From positions 1 to 14,988 of the forward strand of contig JAJZFF010000671.1 in NCBI GenBank assembly GCA_021805485.1: a stretch of DNA of 14,988 bases. The letters are read 5' to 3'. Below the pieces are notes generated by a model. The model was not told the DNA's origin. It made no database searches and saw only the letters and a program-made list of their open reading frames with translations. This document shows positions 1 to 7,978 of this stretch, in pieces. Both the position numbers and the translations under genes were made by a program. This stretch comes from Pseudomonadota bacterium (lineage in GTDB: Bacteria > Pseudomonadota > Alphaproteobacteria > Acetobacterales > Acetobacteraceae). The stretch's first letter is position 1, and every line of letters begins with the position of its first letter.

Positions 1-1928
1 TGGTCGAGGGCCAGGGCAATTTTGGCAACATCGACGGCGATAATGCCGCCGCGATGCGCTACACCGAGGCCAGGCTGACCGCGGTCGCGCAGGCGATGCT
101 CCAGGGGATCGATGAGGACGCGGTCGATTTCCGCGCCACCTACGACAACGAAGAGCATGAGCCGGTGGTGCTGCCGGCGGCCTTCCCCAACCTGCTCGCC
201 AACGGCGCCGCGGGGATCGCCGTCGGCATGGCGACCTCGATCCCGCCGCACAACGCGGCCGAGGTCTGCGCTGCGGCACTGCACCTCATCCGCAATCCGG
301 ACGCCGATACCGCTTCCCTGGTGGCGATCATGAAGGGGCCGGATTTCCCGACCGGCGGCCTGCTGATCGAGCCGCCCGAGGCCATCGTCGCCGCCTATGC
401 GAGCGGGCGTGGCAGCTTTCGGTTGCGCGCGAACTGGACGGTCGAGCGCGGCAAGCACGGCACCTGGCAGATCGTCGTCACCGAGATTCCGTATCAGGTC
501 GCCAAGGCACGGCTGATCGAGCAGATCGCCCAGCTCCTCGAGGAGCGCAAACTGCCCCTGCTCGGTGACGTGCGCGACGAGAGCACCGAGCAGGTCCGCC
601 TGGTGCTGGAGCCGAAGACCCGCGCCGTCGAGCCGGCGGTGCTGATGGAGACGCTGTTCCGGACGACGGCGCTGGAGAGCCGCATTCCCCTCAACATGAA
701 CGTGCTGGATGCGACGCGAACCCCGCGCGTGATGGGGCTTGGGGACATTCTCCGCGCCTGGCTCGACCATCGCCACGAGGTGCTGGAGCGCCGCTCGCGC
801 CACCGCCTCGCCGCGATCCTCCGCCGCTTGGAAATTCTCGACGGCTATCTGCTCGTGTTCCTCAATCTCGACGAGGTGATCCGCATCATCCGTGAGGAGG
901 ATGCCCCGCGCGAGGCGCTGATGGCGCGGTTCGCCCTCACCGAGACCCAGGCCGAGGCGATCCTGAACATGCGGCTGCGGTCGCTGCGGCGGCTGGAGGA
1001 GGCGGAACTGCGACGCGAGCATGCCGCGCTCACCGACGAGCGGGCGGCGCTGGAGGCGCTGCTGGCCGATGGCGCCCGGCGCTGGACGCGCATCGCCGAG
1101 GAGATTGCGGCGACCCAGGCGCGCTTCGCCGCCGCCCCGCTTGGCACCCGACGCACCGCCATCGGCGCCGCGCCGGAGGCCGTCACGGTTGCCGAGGAGG
1201 CCCTGGTCGAGCGTGAGCCGATCACGGTGGTGCTCTCGGAGCGAGGCTGGATCCGCGCTCTGCGCGGGCATCTCGCCGGGAACGCGGAGCTGCGCTTCAA
1301 GGAGGGGGATCGGCTGCGGACGCTGCTGGTCTGCGAGACCACGGATCGGCTGGTGCTGTTCGCCACCAACGGCCGGGCCTACACGCTTTCCGCGGCCGAT
1401 CTGCCGCGCGGGCGGGGCGATGGCCAGCCGGTGCGGCTGCTCGCCGGGCTCGCCAACGAGGACGATGTCGCGGCGCTCTTCGTCTGGCGCGCGGGCGGGC
1501 GCTTTCTCGTCGCCTCCACCGGCGGCCGCGGCTTCCTCGTCGCTGCCGACCAGTTGCTGGCCGAGAAGCGGACGGGCAAGCAGGTGCTCAATCTGCGTCC
1601 GGGCGAGGAGGCGCTTCTGTGCGTCCCGGCCGCCGGCGACCACCTCGCGGTCGTCGGCACCAACCGCAAGCTGCTGATCTTCCCGCTCGATCAGGTTCCC
1701 GAGATGACCCGCGGAGCCGGTGTGATCCTGCAGAAATACCGCGACGGTGGTCTGGCCGACGCGCGGATCTTCCGTCGCCAGGACGGGCTCACCTGGCGGC
1801 TGGGCGAGAAGACTCGCACCGAGACGGATCTCGCCGGCTGGCTCGGCCAGCGCGGCCAGATCGGGCACGCGCCGCCGGCCGGCTTCCCACGATCGAACCG
1901 CTTCGGCCCGTCGGACCCGTCGTGTTAA
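1..1928 (+). CDS. parC: DNA topoisomerase IV subunit A (ParC), 5' truncated by window edge
   Basis: ParC is the breakage-reunion subunit of topoisomerase IV, which works with ParE to decatenate daughter chromosomes. The frame is open from base 3 and reads through the QGNFGxIDGD motif to RYTE, whose tyrosine (codon 60-62) is the DNA-linking catalytic residue. Then come the VGMATSIPPHN motif of the breakage-reunion domain, a tower and coiled-coil region (about codons 240-350 of the visible part) and a C-terminal beta-pinwheel region ending at TAA 1926-1928. About 641 residues are visible; roughly the first 115 of a normal ParC of about 750 are outside the window. I prefer ParC to GyrA because the pinwheel lacks the GyrA box (QRRGGKG); the position instead has an EKRTGKQVL segment, as in alphaproteobacterial ParC. 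The internal ATG at 54 is not the start, since homology continues upstream of it. Confidence 0.95.
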   Translation, partial: VEGQGNFGNIDGDNAAAMRYTEARLTAVAQAMLQGIDEDAVDFRATYDNEEHEPVVLPAAFPNLLANGAAGIAVGMATSIPPHNAAEVCAAALHLIRNPDADTASLVAIMKGPDFPTGGLLIEPPEAIVAAYASGRGSFRLRANWTVERGKHGTWQIVVTEIPYQVAKARLIEQIAQLLEERKLPLLGDVRDESTEQVRLVLEPKTRAVEPAVLMETLFRTTALESRIPLNMNVLDATRTPRVMGLGDILRAWLDHRHEVLERRSRHRLAAILRRLEILDGYLLVFLNLDEVIRIIREEDAPREALMARFALTETQAEAILNMRLRSLRRLEEAELRREHAALTDERAALEALLADGARRWTRIAEEIAATQARFAAAPLGTRRTAIGAAPEAVTVAEEALVEREPITVVLSERGWIRALRGHLAGNAELRFKEGDRLRTLLVCETTDRLVLFATNGRAYTLSAADLPRGRGDGQPVRLLAGLANEDDVAALFVWRAGGRFLVASTGGRGFLVAADQLLAEKRTGKQVLNLRPGEEALLCVPAAGDHLAVVGTNRKLLIFPLDQVPEMTRGAGVILQKYRDGGLADARIFRRQDGLTWRLGEKTRTETDLAGWLGQRGQIGHAPPAGFPRSNRFGPSDPSC

Positions 1929-2019
1929 GCTCCGCTTCACGGTCGCCGTCCGATAATCTGCCGTGGTGCGCTCTTTGGGCTGACGCCGTTCCCTGGCTGG
2001 CGACGACCGGTTGCGCGTG

Positions 2020-2025
2020 AAGGAG
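2020..2025 (+). promoter_or_regulatory. Shine-Dalgarno AAGGAG that sets the start of the c-di-GMP gene
   Basis: AAGGAG lies 6 bases before GTG 2032. The longest possible frame opens at TTG 2011, but that start would place this strong ribosome site inside the coding region and has no comparable site of its own. The GTG at 2032 is therefore the better start. Confidence 0.75.
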
Positions 2026-2031
2026 TGGTCC

Positions 2032-4845
2032 GTGACGCCGATTGCGGAGACGACCGTCGCGCTGTTGGATTCTGATCGCTGCGATGACAGGCCCGCTCCG
2101 GATCGGCACGCGATCGCCGTCCGGCGCGGCCCGGCGGACGGGGTGCCGTCGGAGGTTACCGCTGACGACGTGCTGGCGGCGCTGCTGCGCCTGGATGCGG
2201 CGCAGCTTGCCGCCCAGCCCCGGCAGGCGCTGTGCGAACAGGTCGTGGCGATCATCGGCGAGGTTCCGGGCATCGCCGCGGTCTGGCTCTGGCGACCCGA
2301 CGGCACCGGCAGGCTGGCGGCTGAGGAAACCAGCGGCCTCTACGCCGCAGAGTATGCCGCGTCGGTCGAGGTCCGGATCGATCACGGCCCGCTGGCCGAG
2401 GGCCCCGCCGGACGCGCCTGGCGCAGCGGCATGGTCGAAATCTCCGACGACTGGCTGACCGAGCCGACGGTCTCGCCGTGGCGCCGCCTGGCGCTGGAGT
2501 ATGGCTGGAGGTCCAGCGCCGTGGTGCCGCTGCGCGGGCGCGACGGGCTCTATCGGCTGTTGGCCTTGCGCAGCCACGAGCCCGGATTCTTCTCGGCGGG
2601 GCCGATGCCCGCCTTCATCCGCCATCTCGCCACCGTGCTCGGCCTCGCGCTCGAGCAGGCGGAGATCGGCGAGCGCGACCGCGTCCATCATGAGAATCTG
2701 GATCGGCTGCGCGGCCTTTACCGGGCCCTGCTCGGGCAGGCGAAGTTGCTGCTCAAGGCCCGCAGCGAGGCCGAGGTTCTGCGCGCGACCTGCCGGCGGC
2801 TGGTCGATAGCGGTCTGTTCGTCATGGCCTGGATCGGCCGGCCGGCGGCCGACGGCCAGTTGCAGGTCCATACCGGTGCCGGCCCCGGCATCGCCGAGAC
2901 TGACCGCCTGCTCGCCGAGCAGCATGCGACAGCCGGGCGCGTCCTGCCTTTGAAAGCCTGGAGCAGCGGCAAGCTCCAGTTCAGCAACGACCGCGCCGGC
3001 GACCCGGATCTCGATCCGTTGGATGGGTTTTTTGGCCGCAATCGCCTGGCCGCGACCGCGGCGCTGCCGATCCGCCGGGGCGGCGCGGCCTGGGGTGTCC
3101 TGGCCATCGCCTCCGCCCACAAGGGCGTCTTCACACAGGAGATGCTGCAGCTCCTCGCCCGCGTCGGCGATCTGATCGGCCGGGCGCTGGACGAATGCGA
3201 CCTCAAGGAGCAGTTGCGCGCCGAGCGCGCAGCGCAGAGCCGGATGGCGCGCCACGATCCGCTGACATCGCTGCCGAACCGGCTCGCCCTCTCCGAGCAT
3301 TTGCCGCAGGCGATGGCGAGGGCGCGCCGGCAGGAGCGGATCCTGGCCGTCGCCATGATGGACCTCGACAATTTCAAGCCGATCAATGACCAGTTCGGCC
3401 ATGCGGCGGGCGACTTCCTGCTCCGCGAGATCGCCGCCCGGCTGCGCCAGGCCGTGCGCGCCACGGATTTCGTGGCGCGGCTGGGCGGCGACGAGTTCGC
3501 GCTCGTGCTCGAGGGGTTGGCCCAGACCGAGGATGCCGAGGTCGCGGCGGAACGCATCCGCGCGGCGATCGAGGCGCCGATCATGCTGCCGGAGGGGGCC
3601 AGCGTCACGGTCGGCGGCAGCCTCGGCATGACCCTGTTCCCGCTCGATGACGCTGATGGCGAGGTGTTGCTCCGTCACGCCGACGTCGCGCTCTACGGCA
3701 TCAAGGAGCGCAAGGGGCCGCGCGGGCGGTGCTGGGACGTCTATCGCCCGTCGCAGGAGAAGGCCGCTACCACCACGGTGCTGCGCGGGTTGCTCGCGCG
3801 CGGTCAGGTGCGCGTCCACTACCAGCCCATCATCGACCTGCAAGCCGGCACCGTCGTCGGCGTGGAGGCGCTGGCGCGGATCGAGAAGGGCTCCCGCCTG
3901 GTCTACCCCGGTGAGTTCCTCCCGCATCTGTCCGTCGAAGAGCGCAAGGATCTCAGTCGGCAGGTGCTGGAGCAGGGCCTCAGTGACCTGAGCCGGTGGG
4001 ACGCGGCGGGGATCCGCCTCGATATCTCCTTCAATGCGGAGCCCGACGTGCTGATGCGCGCCGATGCCCTGCCGTGCCTGGATGCAACCGTTTGCGCCTC
4101 AGGCATCGAACCCTCGCGGATCACGGTCGAACTGCTGGAAAGCGGGGAGTTCCTGTCCCTCGACCGGGCCCTGGTCCGCGTGCAGGAAATCCGCGCGCGG
4201 GGCGTGGGTATCGCGCTCGATGACGTCGGTAGTGCCTATTCCTCGCTGCTGCGGTTGCGAAGCCTGCCGGTGGACAAGATCAAGCTGGACCAGGCCTTCG
4301 GGCGCGAACTGCATGGCCGCCCCGACGATCTGCTGTTCGTGTTGACGGTCCAGGCCCTGGCTCGCGGGCTCGATTGTGCTCTCGTCGTGGAGGGAGTGGA
4401 GACGGCCGACATTCTCGATGCGCTCAGCGTCCTCGGGGTCAAGGAGGCGCAAGGCTACGCCATCGCGCGCCCGATGCCGGCTGAGGCGCTGGCGGCTTGG
4501 GTGGGCGACTGGGTGGCCAAACCGGCGACACGCCACCCGCGCACCCTTCTCGGGGCCTATGCCTCTCATCTCGAATGGACGCAGACGCTGCGCACGCTGC
4601 CAAGCCCGACCCTGCTCGCCGACAGCGCCGGCGATGCGCATGCGTGCCCGATCGGCTGTTTCCTCGATCAGGTCGGCCTGCACGACACCGCGCTCGGCGA
4701 CGCGCATAAGCGCTTTCATGATGCGGTGTTGCGCTGGTCTCGACGCGGCGACTCCTATTGGCCCGCGGCGGCGACGCTGCGGCAGCGGCTGCTGGAGGCG
4801 ATCACGGCGAGCCGGCGCCAGGCCGTGGCCGTCATGGCGGGTTGA
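2032..4845 (+). CDS. GAF-GAF-GGDEF-EAL protein with C-terminal CZB-like zinc domain (cyclic-di-GMP synthesis/hydrolysis)
   Basis: This is a soluble 937-residue c-di-GMP signalling protein with no membrane segment. In order it has a GAF domain (about 50-212), a second GAF (about 235-395, with the FVMAWIG strand common in such sensors), a short helical linker, GGDEF (about 405-570), EAL (about 590-825) and a C-terminal domain (about 835-937). The GGDEF domain has DLDNFK, an intact GGDEF at 485-489 and the RxxD inhibitory I-site at 476-479, so it is likely an active diguanylate cyclase with product inhibition. The EAL domain keeps E612 and R616 of EALAR, N668, E700, D730-D731, EGVET at 787-791 and QGY, but loop 6 reads DDVGSA instead of DDFGTG. 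The tail has HxEW (H846), CPIG (C872) and HxxxH (H892, H896), the ligand pattern of CZB zinc domains. Phosphodiesterase activity is probable but may be weakened. It stands alone after parC and converges on queF. The signals sensed by the GAF domains cannot be read from the sequence. Confidence 0.9.
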   Translation: MTPIAETTVALLDSDRCDDRPAPDRHAIAVRRGPADGVPSEVTADDVLAALLRLDAAQLAAQPRQALCEQVVAIIGEVPGIAAVWLWRPDGTGRLAAEETSGLYAAEYAASVEVRIDHGPLAEGPAGRAWRSGMVEISDDWLTEPTVSPWRRLALEYGWRSSAVVPLRGRDGLYRLLALRSHEPGFFSAGPMPAFIRHLATVLGLALEQAEIGERDRVHHENLDRLRGLYRALLGQAKLLLKARSEAEVLRATCRRLVDSGLFVMAWIGRPAADGQLQVHTGAGPGIAETDRLLAEQHATAGRVLPLKAWSSGKLQFSNDRAGDPDLDPLDGFFGRNRLAATAALPIRRGGAAWGVLAIASAHKGVFTQEMLQLLARVGDLIGRALDECDLKEQLRAERAAQSRMARHDPLTSLPNRLALSEHLPQAMARARRQERILAVAMMDLDNFKPINDQFGHAAGDFLLREIAARLRQAVRATDFVARLGGDEFALVLEGLAQTEDAEVAAERIRAAIEAPIMLPEGASVTVGGSLGMTLFPLDDADGEVLLRHADVALYGIKERKGPRGRCWDVYRPSQEKAATTTVLRGLLARGQVRVHYQPIIDLQAGTVVGVEALARIEKGSRLVYPGEFLPHLSVEERKDLSRQVLEQGLSDLSRWDAAGIRLDISFNAEPDVLMRADALPCLDATVCASGIEPSRITVELLESGEFLSLDRALVRVQEIRARGVGIALDDVGSAYSSLLRLRSLPVDKIKLDQAFGRELHGRPDDLLFVLTVQALARGLDCALVVEGVETADILDALSVLGVKEAQGYAIARPMPAEALAAWVGDWVAKPATRHPRTLLGAYASHLEWTQTLRTLPSPTLLADSAGDAHACPIGCFLDQVGLHDTALGDAHKRFHDAVLRWSRRGDSYWPAAATLRQRLLEAITASRRQAVAVMAG

Positions 4846-4856
4846 GCGCCGAGCCA

Positions 4857-4881
4857 CCGGGCCTCCAGGCCTCCAGGCCGG
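4857..4881. terminator. GC-rich imperfect inverted repeat between convergent genes, possible bidirectional terminator
   Basis: This lies in the 45-base gap between the stop of the GAF-GGDEF-EAL gene and the stop of queF. Seven base pairs can form between the CCGG(G)CCT and AGGCCGG ends, with one bulged G and a 10-base loop. The loop arises from a tandem 8-mer, GCCTCCAG twice (4861-4876). There is no T-run on either side, so a classical intrinsic terminator is not supported. Position between two convergent units is the main argument. Confidence 0.3.
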
Positions 4882-4890
4882 ACGAAATGG

Positions 4891-5355
4891 TCAACCGCGA
4901 CCGCGGTACGCGGGCACGTCCTGGGCCGGAATCCACGCATCCGCCGGCGGCGCGCCGGTCTGCCAGAAGACGTCGATCGGCATGCCGCCGCGCGGATACC
5001 AGTAGCCGCCGATGCGCAGCCAGGCAGGGCTCAGCGTCGCTACCAGGCGGCTCGCGATGGCCAGCGTGCAGTCCTCGTGGAAGGCGCCGTGGTTGCGGTA
5101 GGCGCCAAGATAGAGCTTCAGCGACTTGCTCTCCACGATCCAGTCGCGCGGGATATAGTCGATCACCAGATGCGCGAAATCCGGCTGCCCCGTGATCGGG
5201 CACAGCGAGGTGAATTCCGGGCAGGTGAAGCGCACCACGTAGTTCCGGCCGGGAGCAGGGTTGGCGACGCGCTCCAGCAGGGCCGATTCAGGATTGTCTG
5301 GCAGCCGGCTCGGGTGGCCGAGCTGGGTCAGAGCGGCGGGGTCGGGCTCCGTCAT
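4891..5355 (-). CDS. queF: NADPH-dependent 7-cyano-7-deazaguanine (preQ0) reductase QueF
   Basis: QueF reduces the nitrile of preQ0 to the aminomethyl group of preQ1 with two NADPH, in the queuosine pathway in the cytosol. The 154-residue protein is the short, unimodular T-fold type (like the Bacillus enzyme), not the long two-module E. coli type. The QueF signature ESKSLKLY is at 75-82. [11 protein letters not shown] gives the nucleophilic cysteine C52 and the proton donor D59, and HGAFHED supplies H93 and E94 for substrate binding. The ATG at 5355-5353 follows a GGAGGAGG purine run that lies very close to the start. It is the last gene of the minus-strand series, 34 bases after tgt, which uses its product. 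Confidence 0.95.
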   Translation of the reverse strand: MTEPDPAALTQLGHPSRLPDNPESALLERVANPAPGRNYVVRFTCPEFTSLCPITGQPDFAHLVIDYIPRDWIVESKSLKLYLGAYRNHGAFHEDCTLAIASRLVATLSPAWLRIGGYWYPRGGMPIDVFWQTGAPPADAWIPAQDVPAYRGRG

Positions 5356-5389
5356 GCCTCCTCCATCGTCGATATGCGAGCGGAACGGC

Positions 5390-6496
5390 TTAAACCATGA
5401 GCGCGTCGAGCAGGCGCTGTGCCGTGGCCGCGAAATGTCCGGCCACGATCGCCGCCCGCACCTGCCGCATCAGCTGCTGATAATAGTGCAGATTGTGCCA
5501 GGTGAGCAGCATCGGTCCGAGCATCTCGCCGACGCGGAACAAATGGTGGAGATAGGCGCGGCTGTGACGGGCGCAGGCCGGACAGGTGCAATCCGCGTCC
5601 AACGGGACGGCATCGTCGGCGTGGCGCGCATTGCGCAGGTTGAGCACGCCGGCCGCGGTATAGGCGCGGGCCATGCGGCCGGAGCGGGTCGGGATCACGC
5701 AGTCGAACATATCGATCCCGCGTGCGATCGCGCCGATCATGTCCGCGGGCGTGCCGACACCCATGAGATAGCGCGGCCGGCTCGGATCGAGCAGCGGCAC
5801 GGTCGCGTCGAGAACGGAGAACATCGCGGCCTGGCCCTCGCCGACCGCGAGCCCGCCGATCGCGTGGCCCTCGAAGCCGAGCGCTGCGATCGCCGAAGCG
5901 GACAGGGCCCGCAGATCGGGATAGACACCGCCCTGGACGATGCCGAACTGCCCGTATCCGGCCCGCGCGACGAAGGCCCGGCGCGAGCGGTCGGCCCAGC
6001 GCATCGACAGCTCCATCGAGGCGCGCGCCTCGGCATGCGTGGCCGGGAACGGCGTGCATTCGTCGAACGCCATGGTGATCGTGGCATCGAGTTGATGCTG
6101 GATCTCGGTGGCGTGCTCGGGGGTGAGAAGATGCGCGGATCCATCGATATGGGAGCGAAAGGTGACGCCCTGCTCGTCGATGCGGCGCAGCCTGGCCAGC
6201 GACATCACCTGGAAGCCACCCGAATCGGTCAGGATCGGTCCGGGCCAGTCCATGAAACGGTGCAACCCGCCGAGTGCGGCGACGCGACCCGCACCGGGGC
6301 GCAGCATCAGATGGTAGGTGTTGGCGAGAACCACGCTGGCGCCGGTGGACCGCACCGCGTCGGCGGTCATCGCCTTCACCGTTCCGGCGGTACCGACCGG
6401 CATGAACAAGGGCGTTTCGGCCTCGCCGTGCGCGGTCTGCAGGCTTCCCGCCCGCGCCGCGCCGTCCTGCGCCTGCAGCGCGAAGCGCAGCGTCAT
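5390..6496 (-). CDS. tgt: tRNA-guanine(34) transglycosylase Tgt
   Basis: Tgt exchanges guanine 34 in GUN-anticodon tRNAs (Asp, Asn, His, Tyr) for preQ1. The 368-residue sequence is full length for the bacterial enzyme. D91 in LTDSGGFQV is the catalytic acid/base equivalent, and D265 in the [11 protein letters not shown] segment is the nucleophile. The GIVQGG and GGLAVGE base-binding loops are present. The structural zinc site CxCx2Cx25H is complete: C303, C305, C308 and H334. Its ATG overlaps the queA stop by four bases (ATGA), and there is no good Shine-Dalgarno site before it, so translation is probably coupled to queA. It lies between the gene for the next step (queA) and the gene that makes its substrate (queF). 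Confidence 0.97.
   Translation of the reverse strand: MTLRFALQAQDGAARAGSLQTAHGEAETPLFMPVGTAGTVKAMTADAVRSTGASVVLANTYHLMLRPGAGRVAALGGLHRFMDWPGPILTDSGGFQVMSLARLRRIDEQGVTFRSHIDGSAHLLTPEHATEIQHQLDATITMAFDECTPFPATHAEARASMELSMRWADRSRRAFVARAGYGQFGIVQGGVYPDLRALSASAIAALGFEGHAIGGLAVGEGQAAMFSVLDATVPLLDPSRPRYLMGVGTPADMIGAIARGIDMFDCVIPTRSGRMARAYTAAGVLNLRNARHADDAVPLDADCTCPACARHSRAYLHHLFRVGEMLGPMLLTWHNLHYYQQLMRQVRAAIVAGHFAATAQRLLDALMV
6493..6496 (-). other. queA/tgt ATGA stop-start overlap
   Basis: The minus strand reads ATGA at 6496-6493: the tgt ATG and the queA TGA share these four bases. There is no strong ribosome site before tgt, which points to translational coupling by re-initiation. Confidence 0.85.
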
Positions 6497-7542
6497 CGTG
6501 CGCCATCGGCGCGATGCAGCAGGGTGGCATCGCCGTAGGAATAGAACCGATACCCGGCTGCGATCGCATGGGCATAGGCCGCCCGCATGCGCGCGGTGCC
6601 GGCGAAGGCGGCGACCAGCATGAACAGGCTGGAGCGGGGCAGGTGGAAATTCGTCATCAGCATATCGACGATGCGGAACCGGTCACCCGGCTGGATGAAG
6701 ATCTCCGTCTCGCCGGCGAAAGGGGCGAGGCGGCCATCCGCACCGGCGGCGCTCTCCAGGAGGCGGAGCGTGGTGGTGCCGACCGCGATGATGCGCCCGC
6801 CGGCCGCCCGCGCGGCGTTGATCGCCGAGGCCGCGGCGGTACCGATCTCGCCGCGTTCCGGGTGCAGCCGATGGCGCGCGATGTCGGCGTCGCGCAATGG
6901 CAGGAATGTTCCCGGTCCGACATGCAGCGTCACCATCACGCGCTGTACCCCGCGCGCGGCGAGCGCGTCCAGCAGCGCCTCGGTGAAATGCAGCCCCGCG
7001 GTCGGCGCGGCCACGGCGCCCTCGCTGCGGGCGAAGATGGTTTGATAATCAGCCGTGTCGGCGCCGAGCGGACCGGTCGGGCGGCGGATATAGGGCGGCA
7101 GGGCGAGCGCACCCGCGGCCGCCAGCGCATCGGCGAACGCGGTGCCTTCGCGGTTGAAGCGCAGCGTCACGCCGCCATCGGCCGCGCGCGCCAGGACCGT
7201 GGCGGAGAAATCCGCCGCGCCCTCGATCGTCAGCACGTCGCCTGGACGCAGCCGCCGGGCATTGCGCGCGAGGGCGTGCCACGAACCGTCGGCCAACGGC
7301 CGGTCGAGCGTGATGCCGATGCGCGCGGCGCCCCGCCGGGCGCTGAGTTGCGCCGGGATGACCTTCGTGTCGTTGGCCACCAGCAAATCGCCCGGGCGGA
7401 GCCGATCCGGCAGGTCCCGCACCTGGCGGTCGAGCAGCGCCGTCGGCGTCACCTCGAGCAGCCGCGCCGCGTCGCGCGGACGCGCCGGCGCCTGCGCGAT
7501 CCGCTCGGGTGGCAGGTCGAAGTCGAAATCGTCGAGCTGCAC
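6493..7542 (-). CDS. queA: S-adenosylmethionine:tRNA ribosyltransferase-isomerase QueA
   Basis: QueA moves and isomerises the ribosyl part of SAM onto preQ1 at tRNA position 34 to give epoxyqueuosine. The 349-residue sequence starts with the family's typical N-terminus ([15 protein letters not shown]) and carries [10 protein letters not shown], the [10 protein letters not shown] motif, [10 protein letters not shown] and the C-terminal [17 protein letters not shown] block, all conserved in QueA. The start is GTG 7542-7540, with AAGGA (7551-7547) four bases upstream; the alignment at the N-terminus leaves no room for a different start. It begins 37 bases after the VOC gene and ends inside the tgt start codon. 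The last step, by QueG or QueH, is not encoded here. Confidence 0.96.
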   Translation of the reverse strand: MQLDDFDFDLPPERIAQAPARPRDAARLLEVTPTALLDRQVRDLPDRLRPGDLLVANDTKVIPAQLSARRGAARIGITLDRPLADGSWHALARNARRLRPGDVLTIEGAADFSATVLARAADGGVTLRFNREGTAFADALAAAGALALPPYIRRPTGPLGADTADYQTIFARSEGAVAAPTAGLHFTEALLDALAARGVQRVMVTLHVGPGTFLPLRDADIARHRLHPERGEIGTAAASAINAARAAGGRIIAVGTTTLRLLESAAGADGRLAPFAGETEIFIQPGDRFRIVDMLMTNFHLPRSSLFMLVAAFAGTARMRAAYAHAIAAGYRFYSYGDATLLHRADGAR

Positions 7543-7579
7543 GCGGTCCTTGATCCACGGGTCCGGCGGCGAAGGCGCG

Positions 7580-7975
7580 TCAGCCTTCGAGATAGCTCGC
7601 GACCTCGACCAGATTGCCGTCCGGATCGCGGCAATAGACCGACATCATCGGCCCGAGCGCGCCGGTCTTGCGCACCGGCCCCTCGACGATCCCGACGCCG
7701 CACTCGCGCAGATGCGTCACGACATCCTCCGGCCCGACCGATGTGACGAAGCAGATATCGATCGATCCCGGCGCGGCCGCCGGTGCGTTGGGCTTGAACT
7801 CGCGTCCGCGCTGGTGAAGGTTGAGTTTCTGGCCGCCGAATTTCAGCGCGGTGCGCCGCTCGGCGCCGAATTCCTCGCGCTCCATGCCGAGAACGCGCTG
7901 ATACCACGAAGCCGTCACGTCGAGATCGCCGCAGGTCAGGACGAGATGATCGATGCGATCGACCGTGAAGCGCAT
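7580..7975 (-). CDS. VOC-superfamily protein, GLOD5-like (glyoxalase fold)
   Basis: This is a 131-residue single vicinal-oxygen-chelate protein made of two beta-alpha-beta-beta-beta modules. It closely recalls the glyoxalase domain-containing protein 5 (GLOD5) family: IDHLVLT at the start, KLNLHQ, PGSIDICFVT, VEGPVRKTGALGPMMSVY and RDPDGNLVEVA at the end. Candidate metal ligands, counted from the ATG, are H10, H54, D73 and E124. The family's reaction is not established; a dioxygenase, isomerase or lyase acting on a small metal-chelated substrate is possible. ATG 7975-7973 is chosen, overlapping the fumarase TGA by one base (TGATG); a GTG directly before it (7978) would add one residue and give a GTGA overlap. 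The GAGGGG ribosome site serves either. It sits between fumarase and queA and is probably co-translated with fumarase. Confidence 0.85.
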   Translation of the reverse strand: MRFTVDRIDHLVLTCGDLDVTASWYQRVLGMEREEFGAERRTALKFGGQKLNLHQRGREFKPNAPAAAPGSIDICFVTSVGPEDVVTHLRECGVGIVEGPVRKTGALGPMMSVYCRDPDGNLVEVASYLEG

Positions 7976-7978
7976 CAC
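7973..7978 (-). other. Fumarase/VOC stop-start overlap (GTGATG)
   Basis: On the minus strand GTGATG contains the fumarase stop TGA (7977-7975) and both candidate VOC starts, GTG (7978) and ATG (7975). GAGGGG lies 5 and 8 bases ahead of them. This is the arrangement expected for coupled translation. Confidence 0.8.

Noticed and set aside
1..1928. GyrA instead of ParC
   Set aside because: The GyrA box is missing from the C-terminal pinwheel, and the end of the protein has ParC character.
1924..1960. Possible promoter with GATAAT (1952-1957) before the c-di-GMP gene
   Set aside because: No -35 hexamer lies at suitable spacing: TTCACG leaves only 10 bases and GTTAAG leaves 22.
2011..2031. TTG 2011 as start of the GAF-GGDEF-EAL gene
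   Set aside because: It would bury the AAGGAG site at 2020-2025 that is ideally placed for GTG 2032.
1789..3927. 712-codon open frame on the minus strand opposite parC's end and the GAF-GGDEF-EAL gene
   Set aside because: It is antisense to a gene with clear domains, its translation has no recognisable domain, and such long frames are common opposite high-GC codons.
4609..4720. Hemerythrin or heme site in the C-terminal His/Cys region of the c-di-GMP protein
   Set aside because: There are too few His/Asp/Glu ligands for hemerythrin, and the H-C-HxxxH order fits a CZB zinc site better.
5261..7746. Long plus-strand open frames opposite tgt and queA (425 and 410 codons)
   Set aside because: They are GC-driven shadows, rich in Arg, Gly and His, opposite genes whose catalytic residues are all in place.
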